Source: Leptolyngbya sp. NIES-2104
GTDB taxonomy: Bacteria; Cyanobacteriota; Cyanobacteriia; Leptolyngbyales; Leptolyngbyaceae
NCBI RefSeq assembly: GCF_001485215.1
Contig: NZ_BBWW01000002.1
Span: forward strand, 97,564-161,563
Direction: 5' to 3'
Length of the DNA stretch: 64,000 nt
A program made the position numbers and the translations under genes. Shown here one piece after another: positions 41,686 to 50,748 of this stretch. Below the pieces are notes generated by a model that searched no databases, was not told the origin of the DNA, and worked only from the letters and a program-made list of their open reading frames with translations. Within the stretch, counting starts at the first letter, position 1, and every line of letters starts with the position of its first letter.

Positions 41686-43191
41686 ATGATTAAACTGCAA
41701 ACCGTTAATCTCAATCAGCAAGAACATGGACAACATACCCTTGCTCAAAATGACCCCGATCAAACCGAATGGCTGATTGGGAGAGCAAAGCTCTGCGATT
41801 TAGTGCTGGAGGAGCAGGATATTAGTCGCGTTCACGCCAAAATCAAATTCTCAGATGGCATTTACTATTTCCTGGATGCTGGCAGTTTGATTGGTTCCTT
41901 TGTGAATGGCGAAAAGATTGCTCAACCCCATCGCTTGCAGGTGGGCGATCGCATTCAGCTTGGCGAAACTTTTTTGTACGTTGAAGAGTTGATGTCTCAA
42001 TCCCCAATCGCGCAGATCAATGCGAACACGGATGCTGCACGATACTGGACGAGTGAAGATCTAACCGTTTTTTGCTTTCGCATTGTTGACGAAACACTGG
42101 ATACAAAAACCTTTTGGTTTACCAGCAATCCAGCTGAATCGACTGTGCTGTTCTACTATCAGCCAGGACAGTTTGTACTCATCGAGGTCGAAATCGAGGG
42201 TCAACCCGTTTTGCGTCCCTACTCCATTTCCTCAACACCCTCTCGCCCCTATGCGATCGCGCTCACGGTGAAGCGAGTCCCCAGTCCACCCAACTCGTCT
42301 GATTTGCCCCCTGGAACCGTTTCAAACTGGCTACACGACCATCTGAGCGTGGGTGACTCGATCAAGCTGCACGGTGGGGCGCAAGGGCAATTTACCTTCC
42401 TTCCCAATTTGCCGCCTAAACTGCTGCTGATTTCTGCGGGCAGTGGGATTACGCCCATGATGTCAATGAGTCGTTGGCTATACGATACGGCATCTGATGC
42501 TGATGTGGTGTTCTTGCATTCGGCTCGTACACCGACTGAAATTATCTTCTGCCATGAACTCGCGCTCATGGCGACGCAGATGTCAAATTTTCATCTCAAG
42601 ATAACGGTGACTCAACAAGTGTCAGGCGTTGCGTGGATGGGACTCACAGGGCGCATTTCTCGATCGATGCTGGAGCTTCCCGATCTATGCGATCGCACCG
42701 TCTTTGTCTGCGGTGCGGATGGCTTTAGGCAGAGCGTTCGGACTCTACTTGAAGAATTGCAGTTTCCAATGGAGCAGTTTCACGAAGAGAGCTTTGGTCA
42801 ACGTTCAGACGCGAGTCCGAAAGAACCAGTAAGTTCTAAACCTGTCGAAGATGCGAGTGAAACGAATGGTGCTTCAGAAACAGCGTTGCCCAAAACTAGC
42901 AAGCAATCAGACTCAAACGGCTCCTCACCTACGATCCATTTTTCACAATCGCAGCAAGATGCGATCGCTGCCCCTAATACAACGGTTTTAGAAGTCGCTC
43001 AACAAGCAGGCGTAACTACTATCAACTCCTCTTGTCGAGCCGGGGTTTGCGGCGCTTGTAAAGTCAAAGTGGCAGCAGGAGAAGTGAATTATCAGCATTC
43101 TCCAAGTGCGTTAACTGATGAAGAACAAACAACTGGGTATATTCTGGCGTGCGTAGCCTGTCCTGTCACTCGCGTCACGGTTGAGGCTTAA
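41686..43191 (+). CDS. FHA domain fused to FAD/NAD(P) reductase and 2Fe-2S ferredoxin
   Basis: This is a 501-residue fusion. The FHA domain (about 1-105) has IGR at 31-33, SRVHA at 47-51 and SFVNG at 71-75, the phosphothreonine-reading residues. The ferredoxin reductase-like part (about 120-370) has QPGQFVLIEVEIEG, the FAD motif RPYSISSTP, the NAD(P) motif LISAGSGITPMMSMSRWL and a late VFVCGADGF. A Ser/Pro-rich linker leads to a plant-type 2Fe-2S domain: SSCRAGVCGACKVKV and YILACVACP (four Cys). The reductase and ferredoxin order resembles NADH oxidoreductase Hcr. I chose ATG 41686, seven bases after the previous stop; an upstream GTG frame overlaps the preceding gene and is not needed. Confidence 0.86.
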   Translation: MIKLQTVNLNQQEHGQHTLAQNDPDQTEWLIGRAKLCDLVLEEQDISRVHAKIKFSDGIYYFLDAGSLIGSFVNGEKIAQPHRLQVGDRIQLGETFLYVEELMSQSPIAQINANTDAARYWTSEDLTVFCFRIVDETLDTKTFWFTSNPAESTVLFYYQPGQFVLIEVEIEGQPVLRPYSISSTPSRPYAIALTVKRVPSPPNSSDLPPGTVSNWLHDHLSVGDSIKLHGGAQGQFTFLPNLPPKLLLISAGSGITPMMSMSRWLYDTASDADVVFLHSARTPTEIIFCHELALMATQMSNFHLKITVTQQVSGVAWMGLTGRISRSMLELPDLCDRTVFVCGADGFRQSVRTLLEELQFPMEQFHEESFGQRSDASPKEPVSSKPVEDASETNGASETALPKTSKQSDSNGSSPTIHFSQSQQDAIAAPNTTVLEVAQQAGVTTINSSCRAGVCGACKVKVAAGEVNYQHSPSALTDEEQTTGYILACVACPVTRVTVEA

Positions 43192-43766
43192 TTTGTTTCT
43201 ACAAACCGGGTTGGCTCATTTGGGCACAAGCGTTGCACGACCTGAAAAACGGTGCTATCTAAAATCAAGGCTTCTGACGGCAAGCAGTAACAGCGATCGC
43301 AGGCATCATACTCTCCGATCGCTTTAAGCTGATGATGAGTGGCGTATCCCCAAATCTGTATCCAGGCATCATCAGGATCAACTTGAATCGCAAAATAATA
43401 ATCGCCAGCATGGTTCTCATCGTCGATCCAAAATTGCGGCACTCGAATTTCGCTTCGATCGATGCTGAGATCAGGAACCAGAATCAGTTGCTTTTGACCC
43501 AGTGAGATGGCGCTACCATTGATGTGTTCCCAATCTTGAAACGATAAGGCTGCTTGAGAATTGATTTCCGTTTGTAGCCAGGGAAGCACGCTCTGTAGGC
43601 AAATTCGATTGATGTAACCGTTCCACTGCGCCCATTGAGTCGAATGAGTTCGGCTACAAGTCCAGGCTTGCTCTTGAAGTTGAGGCGCGATCGCAAACGA
43701 AGGCTGTTGAATCGAAAAGTGTGCAAGCATTTTTACTAGACCTTTGACAACATCGAGCGCGTTCAT
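43188..43766 (-). CDS. DUF1822 family protein
   Basis: This is a 192-residue cyanobacteria-specific protein. The DUF1822 signature is near the C-terminal half: QFWIDDENHAGDYYFAIQVD, PDDAWIQIWGYATHHQLK and ALILDSTVFQVVQRLC. The N-terminal part (QLQEQAWTCSRTHSTQWAQW, NRICLQSVLPWLQTE) also matches the family layout. Function is unknown; the family often sits next to signalling or transposon genes. Its stop overlaps the stop of the convergent FHA-reductase gene by four bases. It is monocistronic, with a 63-bp gap to the RTX gene upstream on the same strand. Confidence 0.82.
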   Translation of the reverse strand: MNALDVVKGLVKMLAHFSIQQPSFAIAPQLQEQAWTCSRTHSTQWAQWNGYINRICLQSVLPWLQTEINSQAALSFQDWEHINGSAISLGQKQLILVPDLSIDRSEIRVPQFWIDDENHAGDYYFAIQVDPDDAWIQIWGYATHHQLKAIGEYDACDRCYCLPSEALILDSTVFQVVQRLCPNEPTRFVETN

Positions 43767-43829
43767 GTTTAACCTGGTGAATCGAGAAAATCTCCCAATC
43801 CACCAGGAACATTCGGTACATCGAGAACC

Positions 43830-45248
43830 CTATGCCTGTGTCACAAAATCATTTGAAGATAGCTGTGGATTCCCGATCAAAGTCGCAAACTGATTCCCGT
43901 CACCGAAGCCACCTTCTGCGCCATTTGGGTTATAAAACAACTTTCCAGAGCTTCCACTGTAAACAATGAATGCGTCACTCTGAGCCGCAGCCGCATCATC
44001 GTTCACCGTTGCAAAAATTTCAGGACTCACGCCACTCGCTGAAGGATTTGCCAACGCAGTAAAAGTAGTTGAGTCCAGCACGATTTTATCGGTTCCTGGC
44101 TTGAAGCCGATTAGTGTGTCCGCGCCAAGACTCTCAGTGCTAAAGGGCTGCTCGGATTCAAACACAAACTGATTATTGCCAACGCCCGCAACTAGGCGAT
44201 CGTCTCCGGTTCCACCATTAAACCGATTCTCGCCACTGCCCCCAATCAAGAAATCATTCCCTTGATCGCCATTCGCTTGTAAAGCGTGATCCGTCCCGGA
44301 GCCGATCAGAATATCGTCGCCTTCACCACCGGAGAACTTGAGCAGTTCCACATCGGTTTCTGATAAGTCGCTCAGAGCGAGAATATCATTCCCAGCGGCT
44401 CCGTTGAGTTCAACGCCTTCAGTCGAAGTAATATTCATCTCAAATGGCGTTTGGCTGAGCCGCTCTAGAATCGCTGAGCTTCCGTTTTGAGTCAGCGTAA
44501 GAATCTCAGCATCCTGACTGCCATTGATGATCGAGGTATCTGTCCCAGCATTGCCTCGAATTACATCTGTCCCATCGCCTGGATTCCAAGTAAATCGATC
44601 GTCTCCGAGTCCACCGATCAAAGTATCTTTACCTGCACCACCCACGATCGCATCATTGCCCAATCCGCCCGCTACCGTATCATCACTCTTACCCGTCGTG
44701 AGTTGATCGTCTCCCTCATCACCTCTAGCAAGAATGGGAATCGCAACTTGGCTAGCATCAAGCACATCATTTCCCGTACCTGCTAGAAATGAGGCTCGTT
44801 CAAGAGAGGTTCCTGATAAATCGGCAATGCTTAAGCGATCGTCGCCTGCTGCCCCATTGATTTGAAATTGATTCGTTGTGCTAATTGGTTGAGTTGCTGG
44901 ATTAGGATCAACTCGGCTAAAGACTGCTTGAGTTCCTTCCGGTGCGATCGTGAACGTTTCCGAATCGCTACCTCCTTGGAAAGTAGAATTGTTAATCGCT
45001 GCATTTTGTTCTGATACAAGGGCATCAAGATTTCTAGCAATGCCCGGATCAAGGCTCAAACTATCGATTATGTCTTCAATCGAAGTGGAGCTAAATTCGC
45101 TGCCAACTTGATCGCCAGAAATAAGCAGGTCATCGCCACTGTCCCCGATTAAGCGATCGCTGCCGTCGTTACCGATGATAATGTTGTCACTGTTTGAGCC
45201 TCGAAGAATATCGTTACCAACAGTGCCGACTTGCACTTGAGTCGTCAT
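43830..45248 (-). CDS. RTX calcium-binding protein, likely type I secretion substrate
   Basis: This 472-residue acidic protein has no N-terminal Sec signal. RTX nonapeptide-type repeats occur throughout: VGNDILRGSNSDNIIIGNDG near the start, GGLGNDAIVGGAGKDTLIGG in the middle and QGNDFLIGGSGENRFNGGTG later. The tail (AFIVYSGSSGKLFYNPNGAE and GFGDGNQFATLIGNPQLSSN) is the standard C-terminal region of cyanobacterial RTX proteins, which carries the type I export signal. It is next to, and in the same direction as, an ABC exporter/HlyD/parvulin operon that starts upstream on the same strand. RTX proteins take up calcium outside the cell to fold; the role of this one is unknown. Confidence 0.85.
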   Translation of the reverse strand: MTTQVQVGTVGNDILRGSNSDNIIIGNDGSDRLIGDSGDDLLISGDQVGSEFSSTSIEDIIDSLSLDPGIARNLDALVSEQNAAINNSTFQGGSDSETFTIAPEGTQAVFSRVDPNPATQPISTTNQFQINGAAGDDRLSIADLSGTSLERASFLAGTGNDVLDASQVAIPILARGDEGDDQLTTGKSDDTVAGGLGNDAIVGGAGKDTLIGGLGDDRFTWNPGDGTDVIRGNAGTDTSIINGSQDAEILTLTQNGSSAILERLSQTPFEMNITSTEGVELNGAAGNDILALSDLSETDVELLKFSGGEGDDILIGSGTDHALQANGDQGNDFLIGGSGENRFNGGTGDDRLVAGVGNNQFVFESEQPFSTESLGADTLIGFKPGTDKIVLDSTTFTALANPSASGVSPEIFATVNDDAAAAQSDAFIVYSGSSGKLFYNPNGAEGGFGDGNQFATLIGNPQLSSNDFVTQA

Positions 45249-45438
45249 GATTTAATCCTCTAGTAGGTAATGATTGATTGTCAGACCAGATGTACCCTAC
45301 CGTTTTGGCAAAATAAGGTGATTGTTCAACAAACGAAGAATCTAACTCTGTGATGAGATCTTACTAAACAAGCTTTTATAGCAAGTAATGCCTTGGCGAA
45401 CAGATCCCATTCACTGCGTTTATTCTAATGAAGAACTA

Positions 45439-45471
45439 TCAACAGTACAATACTCAATTTTGTACTGTTGA
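45439..45471 (-). terminator. Stem-loop after the HlyD gene
   Basis: TCAACAGTACAA (45439-45450) pairs perfectly with TTGTACTGTTGA (45460-45471) across a nine-base loop. It begins 12 bases after the HlyD stop. The following minus-strand sequence is only moderately T-rich, so this is a probable rather than certain terminator. Confidence 0.5.
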
Positions 45472-45483
45472 GTTTTCAATCTT

Positions 45484-46965
45484 TCATCGTACCGATCGCA
45501 TCGCGTCAAAGGCTTTGATGATCGGTTCAGCAACATAGCTAATGGGAGCGCGAGACTGCGTTTTCATGTTTACTGATAGAGTCATTCCAGGCGAAATGGT
45601 AAGTCGTTTTCCTTGCCGCTCTAAAAAAGGCTGATCGAGTCGAATTTCAACCGGAAAGACCGTTTGACCATTGCGCTGATTCGGATCAGCAGGAACCGCT
45701 TCACTGCTGATTTTCGTAACCACGCCAGAAATTGAGCCATTTTCAGTAAACGGATAAGCATCCAGACGAACTTCAACCGGAATGCCAACGCTGAGACTCG
45801 CTGCATCAGCATTCGCAACCTGTACCCGTGCGATTAGGGCTTCGTTCGGAGACACTTTGACTAGCACTTGTCCAGGCTGTGCAAACAGTCCAGGAATTCT
45901 CGTGGCTAGGTCAAATACAACACCGTTCGTTGGGGCTTTGACTTCTTGAGCTTGCAAATCGAGTTTGAGTTGTTTGAGTTGGGCATCGAATTGAGTCAGT
46001 TGGCTTTGGTTCGTTTGCAGCGTGTTATCGATCTGAGCATCGAGTTGACTGAGTTCAGCTTGAACCGTTCTTAGCTGATCTGCGATCGTTTTCTGTCCAT
46101 CGATTTGAGTCTGGACTCGGTTCACATCCAGTAAACGGCGCTGGACTTGATTCTGATTAAATTGATTTTGTAGGGTGTTTAGCTCGGTTACTCGTCGCAG
46201 ATAATCAGTACGTGAAATGCCGCCGGATTGTCGCAGTGCGGTGAGTTCAGCGAGTTGCTGTTGCTCTGAACGCAGTCTTGCTTGATTTTCTACGAGTTGG
46301 GCATCTGCTCCGGTTGCCTGAGTTTCGAGCGCACTGGCTTGAAGTTGACTGAGCGATCGAATATCGTTCAATCCCTGCACAAATAAGTTGTACTGCTGCA
46401 ATTGTTCAGCAGTAAGATTTTGTGAATTTCCAGTCAGTTTCGCAAGTAGAAGGTTTCGGCGCTGAACCTGGCTCAGTAATTCTTGTGGAATCTTTAGATC
46501 AGGAGCTGCTGCGTTTATAGTTCGTCCTTGTCGAGCTAGCCTAAGTAGCGTGACTTGTTTTGCGATCGGTTCACGCTGTCGTAGCAAAGCTTCCAATCGA
46601 TTCAGCAGTTCAGCTTTGTCTAGCTGCATCAAAATCTGACCTTGCTTTACCGTCTGTCCATCTTGCACCAGTACCGCAGTCACGACTCCACCCGCACGAG
46701 ATTGAACAGACTGAGAAGAAGATAAAGGTTCAAGCTTGCCACGAGCGGTGACAACCACATCAATTCGGGCAAAAATTGACCAGCCTAGAACACCGACTCC
46801 CAGCCCTAGAATGACTAGCTGCGATCGGCGCACCCAGACTTCAGCACGAGGCAGATCGAATTCAGAATGATCAAGCTGCACATCAACTTTGTCTACTGCC
46901 CTTTGCATTTGTTGACGTAGGTTATGAGCAACTCGAAAAAGTAAATGAGGTTTTTGTGGAGTCAT
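45484..46965 (-). CDS. HlyD-family membrane fusion protein of a type I exporter
   Basis: This 493-residue periplasmic adaptor has one transmembrane helix near residues 52-70 (LVILGLGVGVLGWSIFARID). A biotinyl-lipoyl-like half-motif follows (KLEPLSSSQSVQSRAGGVVT, VQDGQTVKQGQILMQLDKAE). A long coiled coil spans about 120-345 (EQQQLAELTALRQSGGISRT and similar). The second half-motif is EVKAPTNGVVFDLATRIPGL, followed by a beta barrel (ALIARVQVANADAASLSVGI). It should bridge the ABC exporter to an outer-membrane channel. Its gene starts four bases after the ABC exporter stop, making a tight operon. No TolC-like gene is in the window. Confidence 0.9.
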   Translation of the reverse strand: MTPQKPHLLFRVAHNLRQQMQRAVDKVDVQLDHSEFDLPRAEVWVRRSQLVILGLGVGVLGWSIFARIDVVVTARGKLEPLSSSQSVQSRAGGVVTAVLVQDGQTVKQGQILMQLDKAELLNRLEALLRQREPIAKQVTLLRLARQGRTINAAAPDLKIPQELLSQVQRRNLLLAKLTGNSQNLTAEQLQQYNLFVQGLNDIRSLSQLQASALETQATGADAQLVENQARLRSEQQQLAELTALRQSGGISRTDYLRRVTELNTLQNQFNQNQVQRRLLDVNRVQTQIDGQKTIADQLRTVQAELSQLDAQIDNTLQTNQSQLTQFDAQLKQLKLDLQAQEVKAPTNGVVFDLATRIPGLFAQPGQVLVKVSPNEALIARVQVANADAASLSVGIPVEVRLDAYPFTENGSISGVVTKISSEAVPADPNQRNGQTVFPVEIRLDQPFLERQGKRLTISPGMTLSVNMKTQSRAPISYVAEPIIKAFDAMRSVR

Positions 46966-46969
46966 GGCA

Positions 46970-49900
46970 TTAAACCGATTCTTGAACTTGTCGTCTGTAA
47001 AGGCAGTAATATCGCTGCCGTTGTGCCATTAATTCAGCATGAGTGCCTTGCTCGATCAACACGCCCGATTGAAGGTACAGAATGAGATCTGCATTGCGTA
47101 AATTAGCAAGGCGATGCGTGATAAATAGAACTGTTGTGTTGCGAAATCGAGTCATCAAATTCTCAACCACGCGCCGTTCTGTTTCATAGTCAAGGGCACT
47201 GGTCGCTTCATCGAGAATCACTAATCGGGGATTATTCAGAACCATTCGTGCGATCGTTATACGCTGTCGCTGTCCACCAGAAAGAGATGCCCCACGTTCT
47301 TCAACTCGCGTATTGTAGCCATCTGGCAGTTCCATAATGAAATCATGCGCTTCTGCCACCTTTGCCGCTTCGACAATGGCGCGATCGTCAGCATCCGCAA
47401 ACAGCGTAATATTGTCGCGAATCGTGCCTTCAAACAATCCTGGCTCTTGCGGAACGGTTCCAATCTGTCGCCGCAGCGAAGCAAGACTCACTTTACTAAT
47501 ATCGATTCCATCAATGTAAATTGAGCCTTGAGACGGAGAATAGAGACGCGGCAACAGTTTTACTAGGGTACTTTTGCCCGATCCACTCTGCCCAACAATG
47601 CCAACAAATGAACCCGGCACGATATCGAAATTGATGTTGATTAATTGCTGTTGCTGACGATTGAAGCCAAAATTTACGGCTTGATACTGCACTCGTCCAA
47701 TCATTTCAGGCAGTGCCACTTTCGCAGTATCTTCAGCCGAAAACTCCATCGGCGTATTTTTGATATCAGACAATAGCTCGATCGATAAATTCGCTTCTTG
47801 AATTCGTTGCCCCAGATGCGATAGCCGGATTAAAGGACCTGTGACATACCCGCTGATAATCCGAAAAGCAATCAGTCCCCCCAGCGTCAACTCCCCATTC
47901 AGAACCAAGTTTCCCCCGACCCACAGCACGACCAAACTGCTGAGATTGTTGATAAATGTATTCATCGCTTGGAATATTGATCCCGCGATCGTGGTTCGCA
48001 AGCTGCTACCCAAATATTGAAGATAGCGATCGCGCCAGTTCGCCTGCGCTATTGCCTCCATGTGTTGTGCTTTCACGGTAAAAATACTATTGAGAACTTC
48101 GATCAAATACGACTGCATTCGAGCGTGTTGATCCGATCGCTTCCGAATCAGCTTGTCGAGAATCGGAGAGGCAAATAAAGTAAGTACGGCAATCAGTGGG
48201 ACAAACCCTAGAACGCAGAGCGTGAGAAAAGGGCTGTAGAGCCACATGACTCCTACATATAGCAGCGAAAATACGACATCTAACGCAACGGTGATGGAAG
48301 TCCCTGCAAGGAATTGCCGAATCGTTTCCAGTTCTGAAATCCGTGCGGCTAATTCTCCAACCGGGCGTTTCTGAAAAAATGGCAGTGGCAAATTCAGCAG
48401 ATGTCGAACAATTTCTGTGCCAACCACTAAATCCACTCGATTTGTCGTGCTGTTGAGTAAATATGTCCGAAACACAGTTAAGACTGATTCTGCTGCGGTT
48501 ACGACAACGAGCAATCCGCCAAATACAGGCAATGCTCCAGCATTCGCATTAATGATCACCTTATCAATAATCTGCTGAGTCATCAGTGGATTGGCAAGTC
48601 CTAGAAGCTGCACGACCATCGAAGCAAATAAAACTTGAAGCAGGATACCTTGATGTGGCTTGAAGTACGGCAAAAACCAGCGCCAGCCGAATTGCTGCGT
48701 CGGGCTATCGGCATGACGACGAACAATCAACGCATGACTCAGTTGAACACCAGAGCTAACTTCTGCGATCGCGAGTTGTTCAGCTACTTTCTCTGGCTCT
48801 AAATGCAGCAAACCATCGATCGGAGATGCGATCGTAATTGTCGTCGGAGTTGCTTCATACAAGACGCATGGAATTCCGTGCAATACAAGTACTGCTGGTG
48901 TTTGCAGCCGTAGCAGCCCTTTCGGCGTAGGAGAAAACCGAGTAATCTGGGCTTGCAGTCCAAATGCCTCAGCGATGCGAATATAGCGCAGCATCCGTTG
49001 ATCACTGAGCTTTTCGAGTCGGGCATACCAACGCCTGAGAATATCGGGTCGATAAGGAATTTGCAGGCAGTCGCAGAGATTCCAGAAGGTCATGACCCAG
49101 TATTCAGACAGTTCTGGAGACTGCGATCGATGAGCAGGATAAGATTTGCGCTCTACAAGACGCGGGATCGAGATTTGCTCAGGAGGATTGAGGAGCCGTT
49201 CTAGACGATCCACGACTGCTTCTGAAGTAGCTAAGGCTTGGTTTGGTATGGGCAGAAAATCTGTTTCTAAAATTGAATTGAAAAAGGCGCGATTAATTCC
49301 AACTAAGCGCACCGGAGATGAAGCTTTTTGAGCAAGGACAGAACCTTCGATCGACTGAACCAGCGTTCCGATCGGTTGTGAAGCTCCACTGCTAATGAAC
49401 CATAGGCAATCTGAGAAGGCAAGATTCTGGTTTGAGAACACGTTTCCGTGTAATGAAGCGATCGCAAGATTTTGCTCAATGATTGTTTGAATGATGTGGT
49501 TCAAATCAAGGCGCTCAACTTGAATCGGCAGTGAGGTAAAGAAGCGCGACAAAATGTCGTAAAGCTCGGTGGCGCTGACGCACTCACTGATGATTGGTAA
49601 AAGTTCTGTACTCAGAAGTTGCTCGAACTCATCCGCAGGAACCGATAGCGTCAGTGTTTCATCCAGCCCCGCCGATCGCACTGAACCAACGCTAACTCGT
49701 CGCAGTAGCCCTTCCCATCCAAACGTCTGCCCTGGTTCTAGTCGAGCAATGGTCAACGGCTGGGGCTGAGATGAAGTAACGATGCGAACGTGCCCTTGGA
49801 CAATGCAATGCACCGCGATCGGAAGCTCCCCTTCTGCAAAGATAATCTGTCCGGGTTGAAAATCATTGAGCGTGACCTTCGAGGCAATGTGCCGACAAGC

Positions 49901-49975
49901 TTGAGCCGATAATCGATTGAACGGAAACGTGCTGAAGAAAATGGGTAGAAACGATCGTACTTCTAAATTTGTCAT
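46970..49975 (-). CDS. ABC exporter with cNMP-binding and C39-like N-terminal domains
   Basis: This is a 1001-residue HlyB-like exporter. A cyclic-nucleotide-binding fold is at about 20-130 (LNDFQPGQIIFAEGELPIAV), and a second similar segment follows (NVFSNQNLAFSDCLWFISSG). A C39-like domain at about 290-410 (SEYWVMTFWNLCDCLQIPYR) lacks the usual Gln and catalytic Cys arrangement, so it probably binds rather than cuts substrate. A six-helix membrane region spans about 435-720. The ATPase has GIVGQSGSGKSTLVKLLPR (Walker A), LSGGQRQRITIARM (signature), RLVILDEATSALD (Walker B) and an FITHRLANL His. It should export the neighbouring RTX protein and perhaps the two proteins at 36380-38028. The gene start overlaps the parvulin stop by four bases. 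Confidence 0.9.
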   Translation of the reverse strand: MTNLEVRSFLPIFFSTFPFNRLSAQACRHIASKVTLNDFQPGQIIFAEGELPIAVHCIVQGHVRIVTSSQPQPLTIARLEPGQTFGWEGLLRRVSVGSVRSAGLDETLTLSVPADEFEQLLSTELLPIISECVSATELYDILSRFFTSLPIQVERLDLNHIIQTIIEQNLAIASLHGNVFSNQNLAFSDCLWFISSGASQPIGTLVQSIEGSVLAQKASSPVRLVGINRAFFNSILETDFLPIPNQALATSEAVVDRLERLLNPPEQISIPRLVERKSYPAHRSQSPELSEYWVMTFWNLCDCLQIPYRPDILRRWYARLEKLSDQRMLRYIRIAEAFGLQAQITRFSPTPKGLLRLQTPAVLVLHGIPCVLYEATPTTITIASPIDGLLHLEPEKVAEQLAIAEVSSGVQLSHALIVRRHADSPTQQFGWRWFLPYFKPHQGILLQVLFASMVVQLLGLANPLMTQQIIDKVIINANAGALPVFGGLLVVVTAAESVLTVFRTYLLNSTTNRVDLVVGTEIVRHLLNLPLPFFQKRPVGELAARISELETIRQFLAGTSITVALDVVFSLLYVGVMWLYSPFLTLCVLGFVPLIAVLTLFASPILDKLIRKRSDQHARMQSYLIEVLNSIFTVKAQHMEAIAQANWRDRYLQYLGSSLRTTIAGSIFQAMNTFINNLSSLVVLWVGGNLVLNGELTLGGLIAFRIISGYVTGPLIRLSHLGQRIQEANLSIELLSDIKNTPMEFSAEDTAKVALPEMIGRVQYQAVNFGFNRQQQQLININFDIVPGSFVGIVGQSGSGKSTLVKLLPRLYSPSQGSIYIDGIDISKVSLASLRRQIGTVPQEPGLFEGTIRDNITLFADADDRAIVEAAKVAEAHDFIMELPDGYNTRVEERGASLSGGQRQRITIARMVLNNPRLVILDEATSALDYETERRVVENLMTRFRNTTVLFITHRLANLRNADLILYLQSGVLIEQGTHAELMAQRQRYYCLYRRQVQESV

Positions 49976-50748
49976 ACGATCGCCTCCGCAACTTCTTCTG
50001 ATTGGCTGTTTACAATCTGGATCTGTCCAGGTTCACTGAGCTTAGATTGCAGCGTAGAGCGCAGCCAACAGCTTAGTTGCTGATTACGGAGGTCAGCACG
50101 TACCCATTCGGTTAATCGAGCCTCAAAGAACTGTTCAATCCGAATAATCCAGGCTTGATCATTGAGAAAAACAGGCCCGTAAACCTGCCCAACTTTTCCT
50201 TGATAAACCAGTTGAATTACGGGTGGAGGCAGATTAGACAGACGCACCAAACCTAACCACCCCTGAGTATGGCGTTCTGCCCCTTCCGAGTACTGTGCAG
50301 CGAGTGAACCAAACGACACCTGATCATCACGAAGCTGAAATAATAGTTCTTCGGCAAGCTGTTGATTTGAGGTTCGGATCAGCGATAACACGACTTGATC
50401 AAACTCTGGTTTGCGTTTTAGGAACTCCGCATCAATTTGTCGATCGAAGTGTGCCTGTTTGAGTTTCTGGATGCGTAACTGTCGAACTGCCTTTTCGAGA
50501 TCCGTTCGCGATCGCTGCCGTTGACTTGCCCAGTCTTCGAGAAATGCCTTAAAGTTATCGGGCTTTAAGCTGCAATCTTGTCCTGTCAAATGCTCAAACA
50601 CATCATCTTCACTGATCGAAACCGAGGTGAGTATCGAATCTAGCAAAATCTGCTCTAGAAGCGATTCTAGAAGTTGATAGCGAACTAAAGCAGCTACCAC
50701 TTGTTCGCCAGTTAGCTTTAAATTTCCAAACTTTAAACAAATTGTCAT
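49972..50748 (-). CDS. Parvulin-type peptidyl-prolyl isomerase of the exporter operon
   Basis: This is a 258-residue protein. A helical N-terminal part (about 1-105, SurA-like) is followed by a PpiC/parvulin core: SLIRTSNQQLAEELLFQLRD, FGSLAAQYSEGAERHTQGWL, VIQLVYQGKVGQVYGPVFLN. No signal peptide is visible. In cyanobacteria such isomerases commonly precede an ABC exporter and HlyD gene and are thought to assist substrate presentation. The first gene of the operon, it overlaps the exporter start (ATGA, 49972-49975). The catalytic residues cannot be assigned with certainty, because the family is divergent. Confidence 0.85.
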   Translation of the reverse strand: MTICLKFGNLKLTGEQVVAALVRYQLLESLLEQILLDSILTSVSISEDDVFEHLTGQDCSLKPDNFKAFLEDWASQRQRSRTDLEKAVRQLRIQKLKQAHFDRQIDAEFLKRKPEFDQVVLSLIRTSNQQLAEELLFQLRDDQVSFGSLAAQYSEGAERHTQGWLGLVRLSNLPPPVIQLVYQGKVGQVYGPVFLNDQAWIIRIEQFFEARLTEWVRADLRNQQLSCWLRSTLQSKLSEPGQIQIVNSQSEEVAEAIV

